Counted from the first letter of the stretch, positions 1 through 12,459 are shown. The stretch: DNA of 64,000 nucleotides from Halichoerus grypus (GCF_964656455.1 NC_135712.1:95456294-95520293), one strand, 5' to 3'. Notes: generated by a model from the sequence alone, not told the origin. Translations and numbers: made by a program.

Positions 1-1420
1 TGACCGCATTGTTCCTCCCCCAGACAGCACTGTGAAGACGTCTCCCCTAAGCCTGCGGTTCCTCCAGTAGGAAAAGAGAACCCGGGGCAGGGGGGACCAG
101 CAACCTCCACCCCTACTCACTGTAGGTTTCTTTTTGGGAGCACCAACTCTGATCTTGCACCATGAGGACTGCAGGGGAATCTGTATGGCTCAGCCATGGG
201 GAATCTGTGATGAAGAACGGGGAAAACACAAGTTCCATGGGTGCAGTAGTTATTGTCTCTTTTGTTTCTAACTACAACCACAGCACCTGAAACAGTTCCT
301 AGTACACAGAAGGAACTCAATATACTTTTGGGGAATAAACAAGTAATTGAATGAACACTATGAAGATCTGTGTAGGGGTAGAATATATTGAAGTTGTTTG
401 TCACAAAGCCAATAGCATTAAAAAGCTTTTATAAATCTCCTGAATATGGAACTTATTTGCTAGCTGTTATTCTATAGAAATTTGAATGTGTTGTGGGTGT
501 TAATTTGTAAATTCTATAGCTCTTCATTTCTCTAAGACAAATTTCTATTCTGCATCTCTATCTGGCCAAAATGGTAGGAAACCCAATATCATTCATCATT
601 GGGCCTCCCTCTCCATTGCCAGGGTTGTGTAAAGGTCCTGGGAATCTGATGAGATCCAGAAAATTTGGCAAGGGCCATTTGGTTTCTTTCCACTGGGATG
701 ATCACTGATATACTTGCCTGTTGCTTTGGAGGCAATCTGCTCTGTGGCATCTCTGCCAAAGTTTGAGAGCAGAGACTTTAGCAAGTTTAGAGCCTTGGTA
801 TCTTGGATATAGGCTCCCTCATTTACGACGGCATCATGCCCTCTGTAGTTGTGCTAACATTCACAGTTGCTGCAAGGGAGTGAGGCATGAGCTCCTAATT
901 CTCACAAAACCTCCAAATATCTTCCCCTTTGAAATCCAGGGGACTAATTTCTCCCAAGGGCTGCTACCATTGTTTTCTCTCCCTTTAAAAGAGTCCTGTG
1001 TGATCTCTGTTTAAAAGCCTTTAAAAAGGTAATGTCGGTTTTTCTCAGGCAGGGTGGGAAAAAGATGCCAAAACAGTCAGATTTTCTATTAAAAATATTT
1101 GGTAATAAATGATTTTCCTAGTTTTGCTGAAGGAAATGTCTGAAGTGAGGTTAGGAGTTTTGCTAAGGGCTAGCTGAAAATTATACCAGGATATACTTCC
1201 TAAAATAAAAGAGAACATCAAGGTTGGAATAATGACAACGACTAAATAAATCTGATTCATGTAAAGTTTTTTTGAGAAAATATATAATGAGAGGCAATAA
1301 TACAGATTACAGATTTAAAATATATATTTCTCTTAATCTTTCTCTTTAAATAGATATTATATTGTCAAAGTGAGCTCATTCTGTGCCAGTGTGCATACTA
1401 TCAGTTACTGGCTCGCAGCA
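1..1420. other. Mostly unrecognised DNA
   Basis: Apart from the L2 remnant at 240-355, nothing is assigned. Short frames at 596-784 and 721-1014 lack splice or family support. Confidence 0.3.
240..355 (+). repeat. L2 3' end remnant
   Basis: Pattern of cagcacctgaaacagttcctagtacaca...aactcaata followed by gaatgaac, the usual 3' end of L2. Diverged. Confidence 0.45.
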
Positions 1421-1436
1421 ATAGAATACAAAGAAA

Positions 1437-1631
1437 GGGACACCTGAGTGGCTCAGTCATTAAGTGTCTGCCTTCGGCTCAGGTCATGATCCCAGCATCC
1501 TGGGATCCAGCCCCACATCGAGCTCCGCATCGGCTCCCTGCTCAGCGGGGAGTCTGCTTCTCCCTCTCCCTCTGCTACACTCTCTCTCTCTCTCTCTCTC
1601 TGTCAAATAAAATCTTAAAAAAAAAAAAAAA
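1437..1631 (+). mobile_element. CanSINE (tRNA-derived SINE)
   Basis: GGGACACCTGAGTGGCTCAG head, CT-rich middle, AATAAAATCTT and A-tail. Target duplication AGAATAYAAAGAAAG at 1423-1437 and 1632-1646. Confidence 0.93.
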
Positions 1632-1734
1632 AGAATATAAAGAAAGTACAGAAAGTTGAAGTATTTGGAAACCATTATAGTAATTGGTACACCATGGTAT
1701 CCAAGCTTATGATCAGAGAACTCATCTTGTTTAT

Positions 1735-1938
1735 TTTATTTATTTATTTTAAACATTTTATTTGTCAGAGAGTGCGCGTGGGAGATCGCACAAGCAGGGG
1801 GAGCTGCAGGCAGAGGGAGAAACAGGTTCCCTGCTTAGCAAGGAGCCTGATGCAATGTGGGAACTCTATCCCAGGACCCAGGGATCATGACCTGAGCCAA
1901 AGGCAGATGCTTAACTGACTGAGCCACCGAGGCATCCC
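1735..1938 (-). mobile_element. CanSINE, reverse orientation
   Basis: T-rich start, GCAGGGGGAG core, and end GAGCCACCGAGGCATCCC. Target duplication agaactcatNttgttta at about 1716-1733 and 1939-1955. Confidence 0.92.
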
Positions 1939-1955
1939 AGAACTCATATTGTTTA

Positions 1956-4880
1956 ATAGAATATAGATCAGTTCAAATGCTGAACACATGTGGTGATTTG
2001 CTTGTGGTTTAATTGTATACTGGTTATGTGTAATATTTTAAAATCGGTTTGTGAACTATAACCCAAAAGTGTATAAAAATCTGAGAACATATAAGCATTA
2101 TTCACAATTTATTTTTAGTTATTTTGTTTTTAATTCTGAACATAATAATAAAAAAATTCTGAATTTTTAAATTTACATTTAAATTTAAAAAATAATATTG
2201 TTAGTTATGTTTGATAAGTAAAATTTATATTATTTATATTTAATCCTAATTTACAGATGGACTTTTTCTAAGTTTAGTTCACTGGATTTTTTTTTTTTTT
2301 TGCCAAGAGAAAGATTTTTTTTTTCTGAATGTGATGACAAAATATGAGTTATTACTAAGAAAGGAAGACCATAAGAACCCATACTAGTTTTAATTGGAAA
2401 AATGATGCTTCATGTATTTGGAGTTTAGTTTTGTGGCCACTATTAATGGAGAAGTGCTAAAAGCTCAATGTGTTACTTGTGAAATCTACTGGCTAATGAA
2501 GTAACAAAATTATAAAAATTTAAGCAGGATTTGAACTTATAGCATAAAGAAATATGTGTGACTCTAAAAAAAATTCTTCGAAAGAAAAAATATTGAAATG
2601 AGAACCTGACAGAAGTACATGTTCACTATTTCACACATAAACATTATATTTCACATATAAACATTCATGCTTTATGGGTTACCTATAATGTAACACTACA
2701 TGCAATGGCTGAGGCTTAGGCAAGCAAATATATGGAAGGTTTTTGCTTGGAAATATTGGGTGACTCTGCCACAAAGAAGGTAACAGAGGTCATCTCCGAT
2801 GACACCACAACTTGGCATATTCAGGAATGGGAGAATGGTATGGAAAACCAAGTCAGAACAAATAAAGCTAGCAAAATATTTTCCACTAATAATAGATATT
2901 GCTAACAGGGCAATTCTTTTACATACATATCATTTGAACATGATGGTGATTATTCTGTCAGGCAATGTGATTCAGAGTTTAAATTTAATTTAGGAATAAA
3001 TTCTGATGGCATATTTGTAATGATGGGAAAATAATCTGGAGTACTTGCCCAGATTAAGGAGTTTGTTCCAGAAAGGCTCTTACTACTTCCAACCTTAATA
3101 AACTTTTGCCTCAAGGGGAAGAAAAGTCAACTGAACTAAGCAGGAGGCTAAGCAGTGAAAATTGTGAATTACATAAAAACAAATATGTTAAATTCAGGAT
3201 CATTTCCTTTATTATATGATAATAAGGAAGCTAATCACAAACAACAACTATATGTGGTGACAGATGGTTATTGAGGGGGAAGCTTCTGTCAAGATGCTTG
3301 AGTTATGGAACAGACTCTTAATGTTTCTGCAATGTAAGAAACCAGTTTGATCTCAAATTTTTAAAGATCTTTAATAAGATGCCAGGCTTGTTTGTCTTCC
3401 AACTGAGGTGGTTTTTATAAGAACTAACACTTTTTGTGATACTTAATTTTTCCATGCAAGGAAGGCAGGCAACTGTTTTCCAAAGGAAGATGAGATCAAA
3501 GGCTCACATGGACATGAGAAGCTTGGAGGAATTGAGTTTCTGTAGACTGTTATGGCATGTCTCATAACTGAACAATTTTCTATGACTTAGGTGATGATTT
3601 TGATGGAGCAATCAACTAAATGAAATTTCCATAGGTTATTTTTAGAAGTGGAAAATGAGGAATGGGGCATGTTTGTTTTCGGATATGGATATACTATTGC
3701 TATTAATAACTACTGTTATTCTATTCACCTTGCCTTTTTTTTCTGTCTTACATGGCTCTCTTCTGTTTAATTTCTAGAAAGATTAGATAGCATAATTTTT
3801 TTAAATGTGTCATTTAGTATTTTTCTTTGTTAAAAGAATTCCTCATTTGGCATTCTTCTTTTTCTGATAGATCCAGATTTTCTTTTCAGTTCTGCCATAT
3901 GTGCCTAATCCTTGACGTTGATGATGATGATGGTGGTGGTGGTGGTGATGTTGATGATCCTGCTACAGATGATTATAATTTAAAAATCTAAAGTATGTGT
4001 CTCTTTTATTCTCCTGGAATAGCAAATTATAATTCAAGTGTACCATTTGACTGTCTCCCACCAAAAGTGACAAATTTAGTCTCGACATATCTTGGTAGAA
4101 TACCATAAAAGCTTTTAAAATGGGATTTTAGTGGAGGCAGATGTTCTACCAAAAACTATAGTTAGGTACTGTATTGCCCCAAGGTACCACTTTGTACTTT
4201 TCTTATCCTCCAACCTGAGACCTGCAGTTAAAAAAAAGAAAAGTCTGATTCATTTACTCATTTAACAAATCCTTAGGAACCTAGGAAGGTTTATACTGCC
4301 AACATACGTCCTTCTCTCTAATCCTCGCTCTCTTGACAAAAGGAGCAGTCACCGTGTTCTGATGATTAGTGCAGGGATATGGTGCCAGATCCTAGCTCAA
4401 TAGTCTGGATTAGAACAGAAGCTGATATTCAAAGGTATTGAAACCATAATTCTAAATTTTTGTTCCATCCTGTCGATTAGAGAATAAGGTCTGTCTCCTA
4501 CATCTCATTTTGAGTCAACCCTTTTCTCCCTTCTCTCTCTAGTCAGCCACCTGCCACCCTAATGTGAAATGTGTCTCTCCAGATACTGTGCTTTTGTCGG
4601 TTAAAAAGACTTCTGCTGTTAAGACTCCAGTAGGGAATGGCAGGGTCTGGGCTTTACAAATACATGCATGAAGAGTTTGAATGTCTGGTTTCACCCAAGG
4701 TGAAAGTAATCTTGCCTTCTGGGCAGCATGTGACTAGTTTTCTACTAGGCCTATTGAGAAGTCCACTCTGACTGATGAAAACACATGCTGGGCTCCTGCA
4801 GACTGAGCATAAAGGGGGCATGGTCTACTCGTCCTGGAAGCTGTGAGATTGCAGGTGATGTAGTGAGCCCACTGGTGTGG
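1956..4880. other. Repeat-poor AT-rich DNA, no gene seen
   Basis: A GAT/GGT trinucleotide run lies at 3918-3960. No coding exon or recognised transposon was found in the rest. Confidence 0.4.
3918..3960 (+). repeat. Imperfect (GAT)n/(GGT)n microsatellite
   Basis: gttgatgatgatgatggtggtggtggtggtgatgttgatgat, a trinucleotide run changing from GAT to GGT and back. Confidence 0.9.
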
Positions 4881-4884
4881 CCAT

Positions 4885-5015
4885 CACAAGGCCTGCGATT
4901 GAGCCAGCAACATTTAGTAGCTGGGGATCTCCGGGAGGTCACTCTAAACTCCCTGAATTTCAGTTTCCTGAACCATGTAATGGGCAAGTTATAAAGATCA
5001 CATACAATAATATGA
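4885..5015 (+). repeat. MIR
   Basis: Diverged MIR core: TTTAGTAGCTG, GGTCACTCTAAACTCCCTGAATTTCAGTTTCCTGAACC, TGTAATGGG, matching the MIR order TTACTAGCTG...CTCAGTTTCCTCATCTGTAAAATGGG. Confidence 0.65.
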
Positions 5016-5249
5016 GAAATGTTTTACACAGTATATGCAAATATATTGCTTCATAGTAATAAGTATTCTACATTCCACTCACGGGTTTATTTTGCAGTTT
5101 ATCCCTAAGGCTGCTGCATCAATCAGTACCTCTCAATGAGAAATGGCCTTTCTTGAACTTTGTATAATTTTCTAGACTTTTCTTGACATTTTTAAAGTCT
5201 TTTTGAATCTCCTTTTTTTGGGTTCCCGGGGAGAATCATTTCAAATTTA

Positions 5250-5860
5250 ATTTGAGTGCTTTCCAGCGCATCTGCCTTTCCTCTGCTCGGAATTTGCTCT
5301 CGCTGTGAGGCTAGTTGCTTATGCACACAGCTCCACGCTGCCCGGTTCAGATTTTACTCAGGTCTCCCATCATGGCCTCGATCCTTACTTGACCTCTGGG
5401 ACCCCCTTGGGAATCTGCTCTCTCCTCCATCTCCCCACCCTAGGTCTAATTTACCTCTTAGAACTCTTCACTTTCTTCCATCAGGGAAAAGGGATAAGGT
5501 CTCCGAGTGGAGGAGTCGAGGTTTCTACCGGAGAGCTCTCATAGACTTCCCACCAAGTCACACCTCCCAGCCACTCCCTCCTCACTTCCCGTCTGCTGCA
5601 GTTTCCCCTGGCGCAGACTGCACCGCTGAAGCTGTTCTGTCACGCCGGGCTCTTTCCTCATATACAGGGATTCTTCTCTCAGGGCCCCCGAGACTGTCTT
5701 CAGGCTAGCACTCTGTCCTTCAGTGCCAATGAGATGCAGGTTGTCTTCCATGAGCCTCTTCGGCGGTATGCAAATCAGAGGTTGCGCCTGGATACCGGTG
5801 GCTGTGCTAATACATTCCTCACGTCAAAGTACCAAGAGCGTCACCTAAGATCCCTGTTCA
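5250..5860. promoter_or_regulatory. CpG-rich block, possible promoter
   Basis: About twenty CpGs in 600 bases against a CpG-poor background, with an octamer ATGCAAAT near 5768 and CACGTCA near 5820. An open plus-strand frame (5256-5708) has no ATG, so it is probably not coding. No repeat family is recognised. It could be a promoter, an old LTR or a processed-gene relic. Confidence 0.3.
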
Positions 5861-5947
5861 CTATAAATAATTTAAGTGAAAATAACAGACTTTTTGGAAA
5901 ATAAACATTACATGTAACTAGGCAGTATCAGAACATGTAACTCCTCA

Positions 5948-5973
5948 AAACAAACAAACAAACAAACAAAAAC
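5948..5973 (+). repeat. (CAAA)n microsatellite
   Basis: Six consecutive CAAA units. Confidence 0.9.
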
Positions 5974-6126
5974 CCTCGTTAATATTAACACAAGTCCTGA
6001 TGGATTGACCCTGTTATTATTATAAAATGTCATGCTTTGACTCTAACAGCTTTTGTCCTAACGTCTATTTTTTTTTCTTATATTTCATCTGCTCTCTTTT
6101 GTTTACTGCTTTCATATTATGTCTTT

Positions 6127-6325
6127 TTTTAAATTTTTTTTTTTAATTCACGTGACAGAGAGAGCGAGAGAGAGGGAATATGAGCAGGGGAGGGAGGCGG
6201 AGGGAGAGGGAGAAGCAGACTCCTCGCTAAGCCAGGAGCCCAATATGGGGCTCAATCCCAGGACCCTGAGCTCATGCCCCGAGCTGAAGGCAGACACTTA
6301 ACCATCTGAGCCACCCAGGCGCCCC
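6127..6325 (-). mobile_element. CanSINE, reverse orientation
   Basis: Runs from a T-rich start to GAGCCACCCAGGCGCCCC. Target duplication catattaNNtctttt at 6112-6126 and 6327-6341. Confidence 0.93.
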
Positions 6326-6340
6326 CATATTACATCTTTT

Positions 6341-7435
6341 TCTATGCTTTTATTTTCCACCAATTTGTGTCTTTGCATCTAAAATGTGTTTTGTCTAGAC
6401 ACAGGTAGTTGGTTCCTTTTTTAAAAATTATTGGCCTTTTGACCAAAGTGTTTAATTCATTTATAATTAGTGTATTTACTGATAAGATAGAATAGTAAGA
6501 TCTGTCCAGTCAACATCTCCTGTTCATCCAATTGAAAAAAAAAAAAAAAAGCTGCTATCATCCCTACCTTTACATGCAGACCCAGCCAATGACAAAATAA
6601 AATATTTCAACCCCCAAATAGTATGACCTTAGTAATTTCCTTTTTAAACACTTGTAATTTTTATTCAGTCTGTCTATTTGACATTTGACACTCATGTACC
6701 CTTTCCCAAATAAATGTTTTCTCAATAATTTCATCTGAATCTTCACTTGACAACTTCTTCCTTATTTAAATAAAACTATCTTAAAAGGAAGCCTTATATC
6801 CATTTAGATAGAAATGCATCTGCCATTTATATAACATATCTTAAAAAGAATGAGAATCAAACATTGCTATTAAATATTAGCTAAATACTATTGTCTGCTT
6901 CAGACTTTGAGACTGTAATTTACTATCTCATTCTTAAAATATATTAGCAAGTATTAGCAATGTGATAAAGATATCCCAGTGCTAAACTGGGATTTTTTTT
7001 TCTTGACTAACTGAGAGAAATAAAACAATTAAAAAGGAGAAAGCTTCTACCCCTGTGATTCGGTGTTATTTAAAGCAACCACTTGAAATTCCTTGTACAC
7101 AGTCCACATTTTGCAAAACGCTCTACTAATAAGAGCTGGTCAGTCACTTTTTACACTTTTAGACATATGCTTTCAACATAAAAAATATTTGAGGCTTAAT
7201 CTCATTGAATTTAGCTGAGGAACTGAGGGTGTAGAGCTGCATATAGAGGTACTTCTAAATTGATGTTGGTGCCTAAACAATACAACAGAGACAACAGCAG
7301 AAGACCCTTGTAGTGAAAAGAGCACTGGGTTCTTTTAGTTGCTGTATATTACTTCAAAGCGAAATAGAAACATTATTTGTGTGACTATACCAACTCTTGT
7401 TACTATAATCACTCACCGAACAAAGTCACCCTTTT
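6341..7435. other. AT-rich DNA, nothing recognised
   Basis: No exon, RNA gene or named repeat could be supported. A short A-run lies at 6536-6550. Confidence 0.35.
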
Positions 7436-7439
7436 AGTT

Positions 7440-7610
7440 CCCACTGTGAGGAATTCACAGAATGTTAGTGTTAGTTCAGTGAAGACCTTGAAACTCAATG
7501 CCACATTTTTCACAGGAGCAAGTTGAACCCAGATAGGTGATGTTCATCTTCCAGGGATCTTCTAGCTAGTTCATGGCAAAACCATGCACTAGAGCCCAGT
7601 CCCATGCCTT
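7440..7610 (-). repeat. MIR/L2-like remnant
   Basis: Diverged match to the reverse MIR core (cacaggagcaagttgaacccagataggtg ... actagagcccagtcc). Confidence 0.4.
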
Positions 7611-7618
7611 TCCTCTAC

Positions 7619-7803
7619 ACCAGCAATTTCTACCCCTGGTTGCACATTAGAACATCCGAAGAGGTTAACAAAAATAGTGACATCTGAACCTCACCCAAAT
7701 CAATTAAATCAGAATCTCCGGGGGGTGGGGGTGAGGGGTGGAGCTAGGACATTGATAGTTTTGAAAAGCTTCCAGACAATTCCAACGTGAAGCCAGGGCT
7801 GAG
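7619..7803 (+). repeat. MER5-type hAT DNA element
   Basis: Recognisable order GGTTGCACATTAGAACATC, CTGAACCTCACCCAAATCAATTAAATCAGAATCTCCGGGGG, GCTTCCAGACAATTCCAACGTG, GCCAGGGCTGAGAA, as in MER5B/MER5A. Confidence 0.75.
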
Positions 7804-8354
7804 AATTTCATTTTATGCCACTCTCTTGCAAAGTGAAAGTATTTGCAAATATTAGCTGATGAATTTAAAAAATTTTTTTCATGATTCATTTTCCTTTTGT
7901 TCCCTAAGCATAGATGATGAAGTATCTATAGCTTTAGGATGGGGCAGATAAAAACAGAAGGACAGAAAAGTCAGTGTTCAGCTTTGATTTTCAAGATAAG
8001 TTTCAAAAAGTATATAGCAGAAAGGATAGTTTTAAAAGCTAGACTTTGAATGGCAAGGACTAGGCACTTGAGAGAGAAAAGGTTTTTCTGGATTCCAAAA
8101 TCTTTAAGTATCAAAAGTCAGATAGTGATGGACTCAGGCCTGGAATATAAGAAGTGAACCACAGAAGAGGATGGATTAAAGATATGTTGAGAGAGTCATT
8201 TCCAGCTATACAGAAATGAGGGTAAAAACAACAATGATGACCACTTTCAGGGGGGAAGGGTGGAGAGGTGAAGATGGGAGGGGATGCTGGTGGAGGGCTC
8301 AGAGAGAACTGGAAGCAAATAAGAGATGCACATCTTAGGCTGATTACCTGGTGT

Positions 8355-8709
8355 ACTAGTCAGGGTTCTCCAGAGAAATAGAACCGATAGGATGCATATA
8401 TGTATTTGTGTGTGTGTGTGTGTGTGTTATGTGTGTGTGTATGTGTGTTTATTTATTATTAATAAATTGGCTCACACACTTATGGAGGTTGGCAAGTCCA
8501 AAATCTGCAGAGAGAGCCAGAGAAGAGCCAATGTTACAGTTTCAATCTGAAAGCTGTCTGCTGGCAGAATTCTGGTAGGTGAGTGGATGCGGGGGCGGGG
8601 TGGAGAGGTGAGGGAGGGGTGGTCTTTTGTCCCATTTAGGCCTTCAACAGACTGAATGAGGCTTCCCTCATTATGGATAGCAAACTGCTTTACTCAAAGT
8701 CTACTCATT
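8355..8709 (+). repeat. Old mammalian repeat, left part
   Basis: Begins with the widespread sequence TAGTCAGGGTTCTCCAGAGAAATAGAACC, a (TG)n expansion at 8406-8450, then GGCTCACACACTTATGGAGGTTGG. It continues at 9127-9245 after the L1 insertion. Family name not assigned. Confidence 0.6.
8406..8450 (+). repeat. (TG)n microsatellite
   Basis: Interrupted TG run inside the old repeat. Confidence 0.9.
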
Positions 8710-9126
8710 TTTTTTATTATGTTAATCACCATACATTACATCATTAGTTTTTGATGTAGTGTTCCATGATTCATTGTTTGCTTGTAACACCCAGTGCTCC
8801 ATGCAGAACGTGCCCTCTTTAATACCCATCACCAGGCTAGCCTATCCCCCCACCCCCCTCCCCTCTCGAACCCTCAGTTTGTTTCTCAGAGTCCATAGTC
8901 TCTCATGGTTCGTCTCCCTCTCCGATTCCCCCCCCACTTCATTTTTCCCTTCCTACTATCTTTTTTTTTTTTTTTTAACATATAATGTATTATTTGTTTC
9001 AGAGGTACAGGTCTGTAATTCAGTAGTCTTACACAATTCACGGCGCTCACCATAGTACATACCTTCCCCAATGTCTATCACCCAGCCACCCCATCCCTCC
9101 CACCCCCCACCACTCCAGCAACCCTC
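8710..9126 (-). mobile_element. L1 3' end fragment with compound 3' UTR
   Basis: Antisense L1 3' UTR bounded by the duplication ctcaaagtctactNatt (8694-8709 and 9127-9142). Read on the minus strand, an older-type L1 3' end with its own A-run (8959-8978) is followed by the younger-type 3' UTR. The same compound order recurs at 51284-51815. Confidence 0.88.
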
Positions 9127-9245
9127 TCAAAGTCTACTGATTTAAATGTTAATTTCATTCAAAACAAAAACCTTCACAGAAACCTCCAGAATAATGTTTG
9201 ACCAACTATCTGGGCATCGTGACCATAAAATTAACCATCACACCT
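9127..9245 (+). repeat. Old mammalian repeat, right part
   Basis: ATGTTAATTTCATTCAAAACAAAAACCTTCACAG...CAGAATAATGTTTGACCAACTATCTGGGCA...AAATTAACCATCACA continues the element that starts at 8355. Confidence 0.6.
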
Positions 9246-10960
9246 ATATACACCCAATTGTGCATATATTATACCTCCCTCCTTCTGTCTCCTTTCTGCT
9301 CTGTCCCATTCAAAACTCAAGAGAGAAGAATATCTGCTGCCTGATGGATTTGAAGGACCAAATGGAAAAGGAATCCAGGAGACCACTCAGTAGACTGGAG
9401 GGCCTGGATGAGGATCCTCATATCTCAAAGCCTTACTTACTGCTAGAATCGTATTTTTTAAAAAGGATGGTATAGAAGTTACATATTTGATAGCATGGGA
9501 TCTAAAAATGGTAGCACAGGGTCTTGAATGTTGTGGCTGCTAAATTAATGTTAGTTGCCCTAGAAATATTATAAAGTATTGGATTCATATCCAGTGACTA
9601 GTTGCTGTTAACACTCTTAAATCAGAACTAGATCGCAGGTGCTCTTTTGTATAGATGAAGGAGCTGAGGAGTGTGAAGTATGTGTGTTAAGTGTTAAGAG
9701 CAGGCGTAGGGCTGGGTATAAATCTTCCCAAAAAGTTTAAAGTATTGGAACAACAATGCATGATAAAACTCATTTGCTTTTTATAAATTTATTTCCTTTC
9801 ATCAGTGGGCCATTTTCTATGTTTATCCATAATAATTTATGGAGGGAAAAAAGACACAAAGCTTTTTTAAAATGTGTTTTAGACAGATAATGGTTTTAAA
9901 AGCAGGAAAAATATATCTAGTCATTGAACAGGTATGGGCTTGCAAAAGGGAAATAAATGAACCTTTTAAAACACAATTTTTCATCAAAATGAGCTTTACT
10001 TTTAAAAAATGATGGCAATACACCCTGTGGATACTTAATATAAATTCATTTGAAAGGCATCCTAGATCTTGTTACCCAGTGATCAATTGCTTTGTCTTTA
10101 TTTTTATTTAGAAAGCTGAAGAGAGAGGCCATAATTCTTCTGTATAATAAATACCAATATTCAGCTATTTGCTTGAATTTCACAGCTCTGTGTGAGAATA
10201 AATATACATTCATATTTGTTCCTTTTTTTAATATTTGTTCCTTATTTTAATCCTTTTTACAACAAAGGTTTGCTATATAATTAGGTTTCTGTGCTATGTA
10301 ATAGGCAGAGGGAATATCATTAACTAACTCTGACCATATTGGGAATAGATTGAGAATCTGTATGAGTGGGATCTATAGAATTTAATTAAGATATTTTAAT
10401 TGTTTATAGCAGATTTTTATTTAGGTGAAATTCAGCTTAATGTTTAACATGAAATCTATCAGCATATTTGTAGGTCTGTATGCAAACACATACTCCAATG
10501 TTGAGAATAAAGTGAGACCCACATGCTTTTTAAAGGACACTTTTGGACTCAAGAATACCAGAATCCTCCCTCAGAAAAATACCTCCTGTAATTTTCTGGA
10601 AGGAGATTAGTGAAGAGAACAATGACTAGTTAAACAAAATAACATTTTATTACAAATTAGGTCTCTGCCCCCAAAGACACTGACAAAGTCTAGTAAATTG
10701 TACTGGGATCTAGTAGACCTTACACCCAAGCTAGATATATGTATAGGCATCATCCTCCTGAGCTCAGATTTGGCATTTAGAAATGACTACTCCTATAAAG
10801 CAAAAAGCTACACCTGGCAGCTCAGGAAAACATGGAAACAAGCAAGCAGAAAAGAGCCTTTGCTTCACTGGTCCAGCACTAAGTTGGCCGGCACCACTTG
10901 ACATGCATACCTCCCAGACCCGGCTGAAGTGTTTTGCTGAGGGAGAGAGTGGGAGGGGCA
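9246..10960. other. No gene or repeat recognised
   Basis: AT-rich DNA. Open frames are short and lack splice or family support. Confidence 0.35.
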
Positions 10961-10962
10961 AA

Positions 10963-10965
<3 letters not shown>

Positions 10966-11014
<49 letters not shown>
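10966..11014 (+). repeat. (GT)n microsatellite
   Basis: About 24 GT units. Long open frames across it are artefacts of the repeat. Confidence 0.95.
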
Positions 11015-11016
<2 letters not shown>

Positions 11017-11123
11017 GGGAAAGGGAGAGGGAGAAAGGAGGGGAGAGGATGGAAGAGACTTGGAGAGGTGGGGGAAGGAAAAGGGAATGGAAAGGGAAGA
11101 GGTGGAGAGAGAAAGCTGTCAAG
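11015..11123 (+). repeat. Polypurine (GA-rich) tract
   Basis: About 110 bases nearly all A or G, directly next to the (GT)n run. The pair is able to form Z-DNA and triplex structure. Confidence 0.85.
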
Positions 11124-11499
11124 CGTGGAAGGAAGACAGTTAGGAAAAATAAAATCAAAGCCTCCTTGAAAGTTCCACCCATAGAAAACTCATCATAGTC
11201 CGTACTCTAGATCCAAGCAGTTCAGCCCTCCCTCCTTGGGTGGAGGGACAGGGAGAGCAGACCTGCTGGCCTGTGGTCTAACTGGTCAGGGGAAGGAGTG
11301 AGGTGACGTGTAGAAAAAAAGCCCAGAGCAACCCCAAAGCTAACCTTCACCTCATAGGGAAGTTCATGTCTCAGATTTTTGGTTTCCACAAAATATTTTT
11401 TCAGTCCTCTAACATTATTTCTTTAGACTCATGAGACACAATTTAAAAAAATTTTTCCAGCATTAGAGATTTAGCCTCAAGGAGGATATACTCAGATTT

Positions 11500-11645
11500 C
11501 ACTCGTTCTCTCAATACTCATTGATGTTTAGTTTTTGAGGGGTATAAAGAGGAATTAAGATGACTCCTGCCCTTGAAGGAACTTGTATTTTAGACCTTGT
11601 CAAAAATAACTAGAATAAACTCTAAAGTGAAAAGTACCTTAAAAT
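11500..11645 (-). repeat. L2 remnant
   Basis: Diverged reverse L2 3' region (ctcaatactcattgatg ... ggtataaagaggaattaag...ctgcccttgaaggaacttgtattttag). Confidence 0.4.
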
Positions 11646-11681
11646 GCTTATAGTTCAAGGATGCTGAAAGTTTGGAGAAAA

Positions 11682-11683
<2 letters not shown>

Positions 11684-11738
<55 letters not shown>
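11684..11738. repeat. (AT)n microsatellite
   Basis: About 27 AT units. Confidence 0.95.
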
Positions 11739-11740
<2 letters not shown>

Positions 11741-12295
11741 AACAACAGTAGATTTCACTCTGAATTTTATAAAGTAATATAAGTTTTGGAGTGACCTTTT
11801 AGAAACTCCAAACAGAACTCAGAATACTTATTCTTTTGAAGAGGAAAAAAAATTCAAATAAGCAAATACATACCTGCATGATTCCAATATTGATGCATCT
11901 GCTCCCAAGCTCTAAAACTAATTAGAAATTTGTTTCCTATCTGCAATTAGCTTTTAAGAAGATGGGCATCCATTAACACAGTTTGGTAGTATAATGACAA
12001 GCAATTAGTGATAAATTGTTCTATTCTGGAAAGAAATAATAATTAAGAGTAGATGATTTCTAAAGGAATTAAAACATAACTTATTTTTTTTAACTTGCTA
12101 ACTTAATTTTTTAAATTTGGTACAAAGAATGAGGTTTAGGAATCTTCCTCTTTTGGTGTGTGTAGAACTTGAAGAAAATAAAATCCTTTTTCTTACTTTG
12201 GCTCTTTCTAGTTACCTTTTCCCTACCCTTCCTCCTTCCTCCATCCTCCTCATCCCACAAATCCTACATTTCCTCCATAAATAAAAATAGAAAAG

Positions 12296-12457
12296 AAGGG
12301 GAGGGGAGGGGTAACTGGGTGATGGGCATTAAGGAGGGCAGGTGATGTGATGAGCACTGGGTGTTACACACAACTATGAATCATTGAACCTTATATCAAA
12401 AACTAATGATGTACTATATGTTGGCTAATTGAATTTAAATTTAAAAAAAAAGAAAAT
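12296..12457 (+). mobile_element. L1 3' end, truncated
   Basis: GTGATGGGCATTAAGGAGGGCA...GAGCACTGGGTGTTA...CAAAAACTAATGATGTACTATATGTTGGCTAATTGAATTTAAA plus A-run matches the L1 3' UTR, in the plus orientation. Confidence 0.88.
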
Positions 12458-12459
12458 AT

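Noticed and set aside
596..784. Minus-strand frame ending in a protein-like stretch (IFWISSDSQDLYTTLAMEREAQ-like)
   Set aside because: It could be a terminal exon, but no partner exon or strong acceptor was found and it lies past the LRR gene's poly(A) signal.
5256..5708. 150-codon open plus-strand frame in the CpG-rich block
   Set aside because: It starts at GTG with no in-frame ATG, shows no family similarity, and overlaps other open frames in GC-rich DNA.
10783..11198. Several open frames on both strands
   Set aside because: They run through the (GT)n and polypurine repeats and are low-complexity artefacts.
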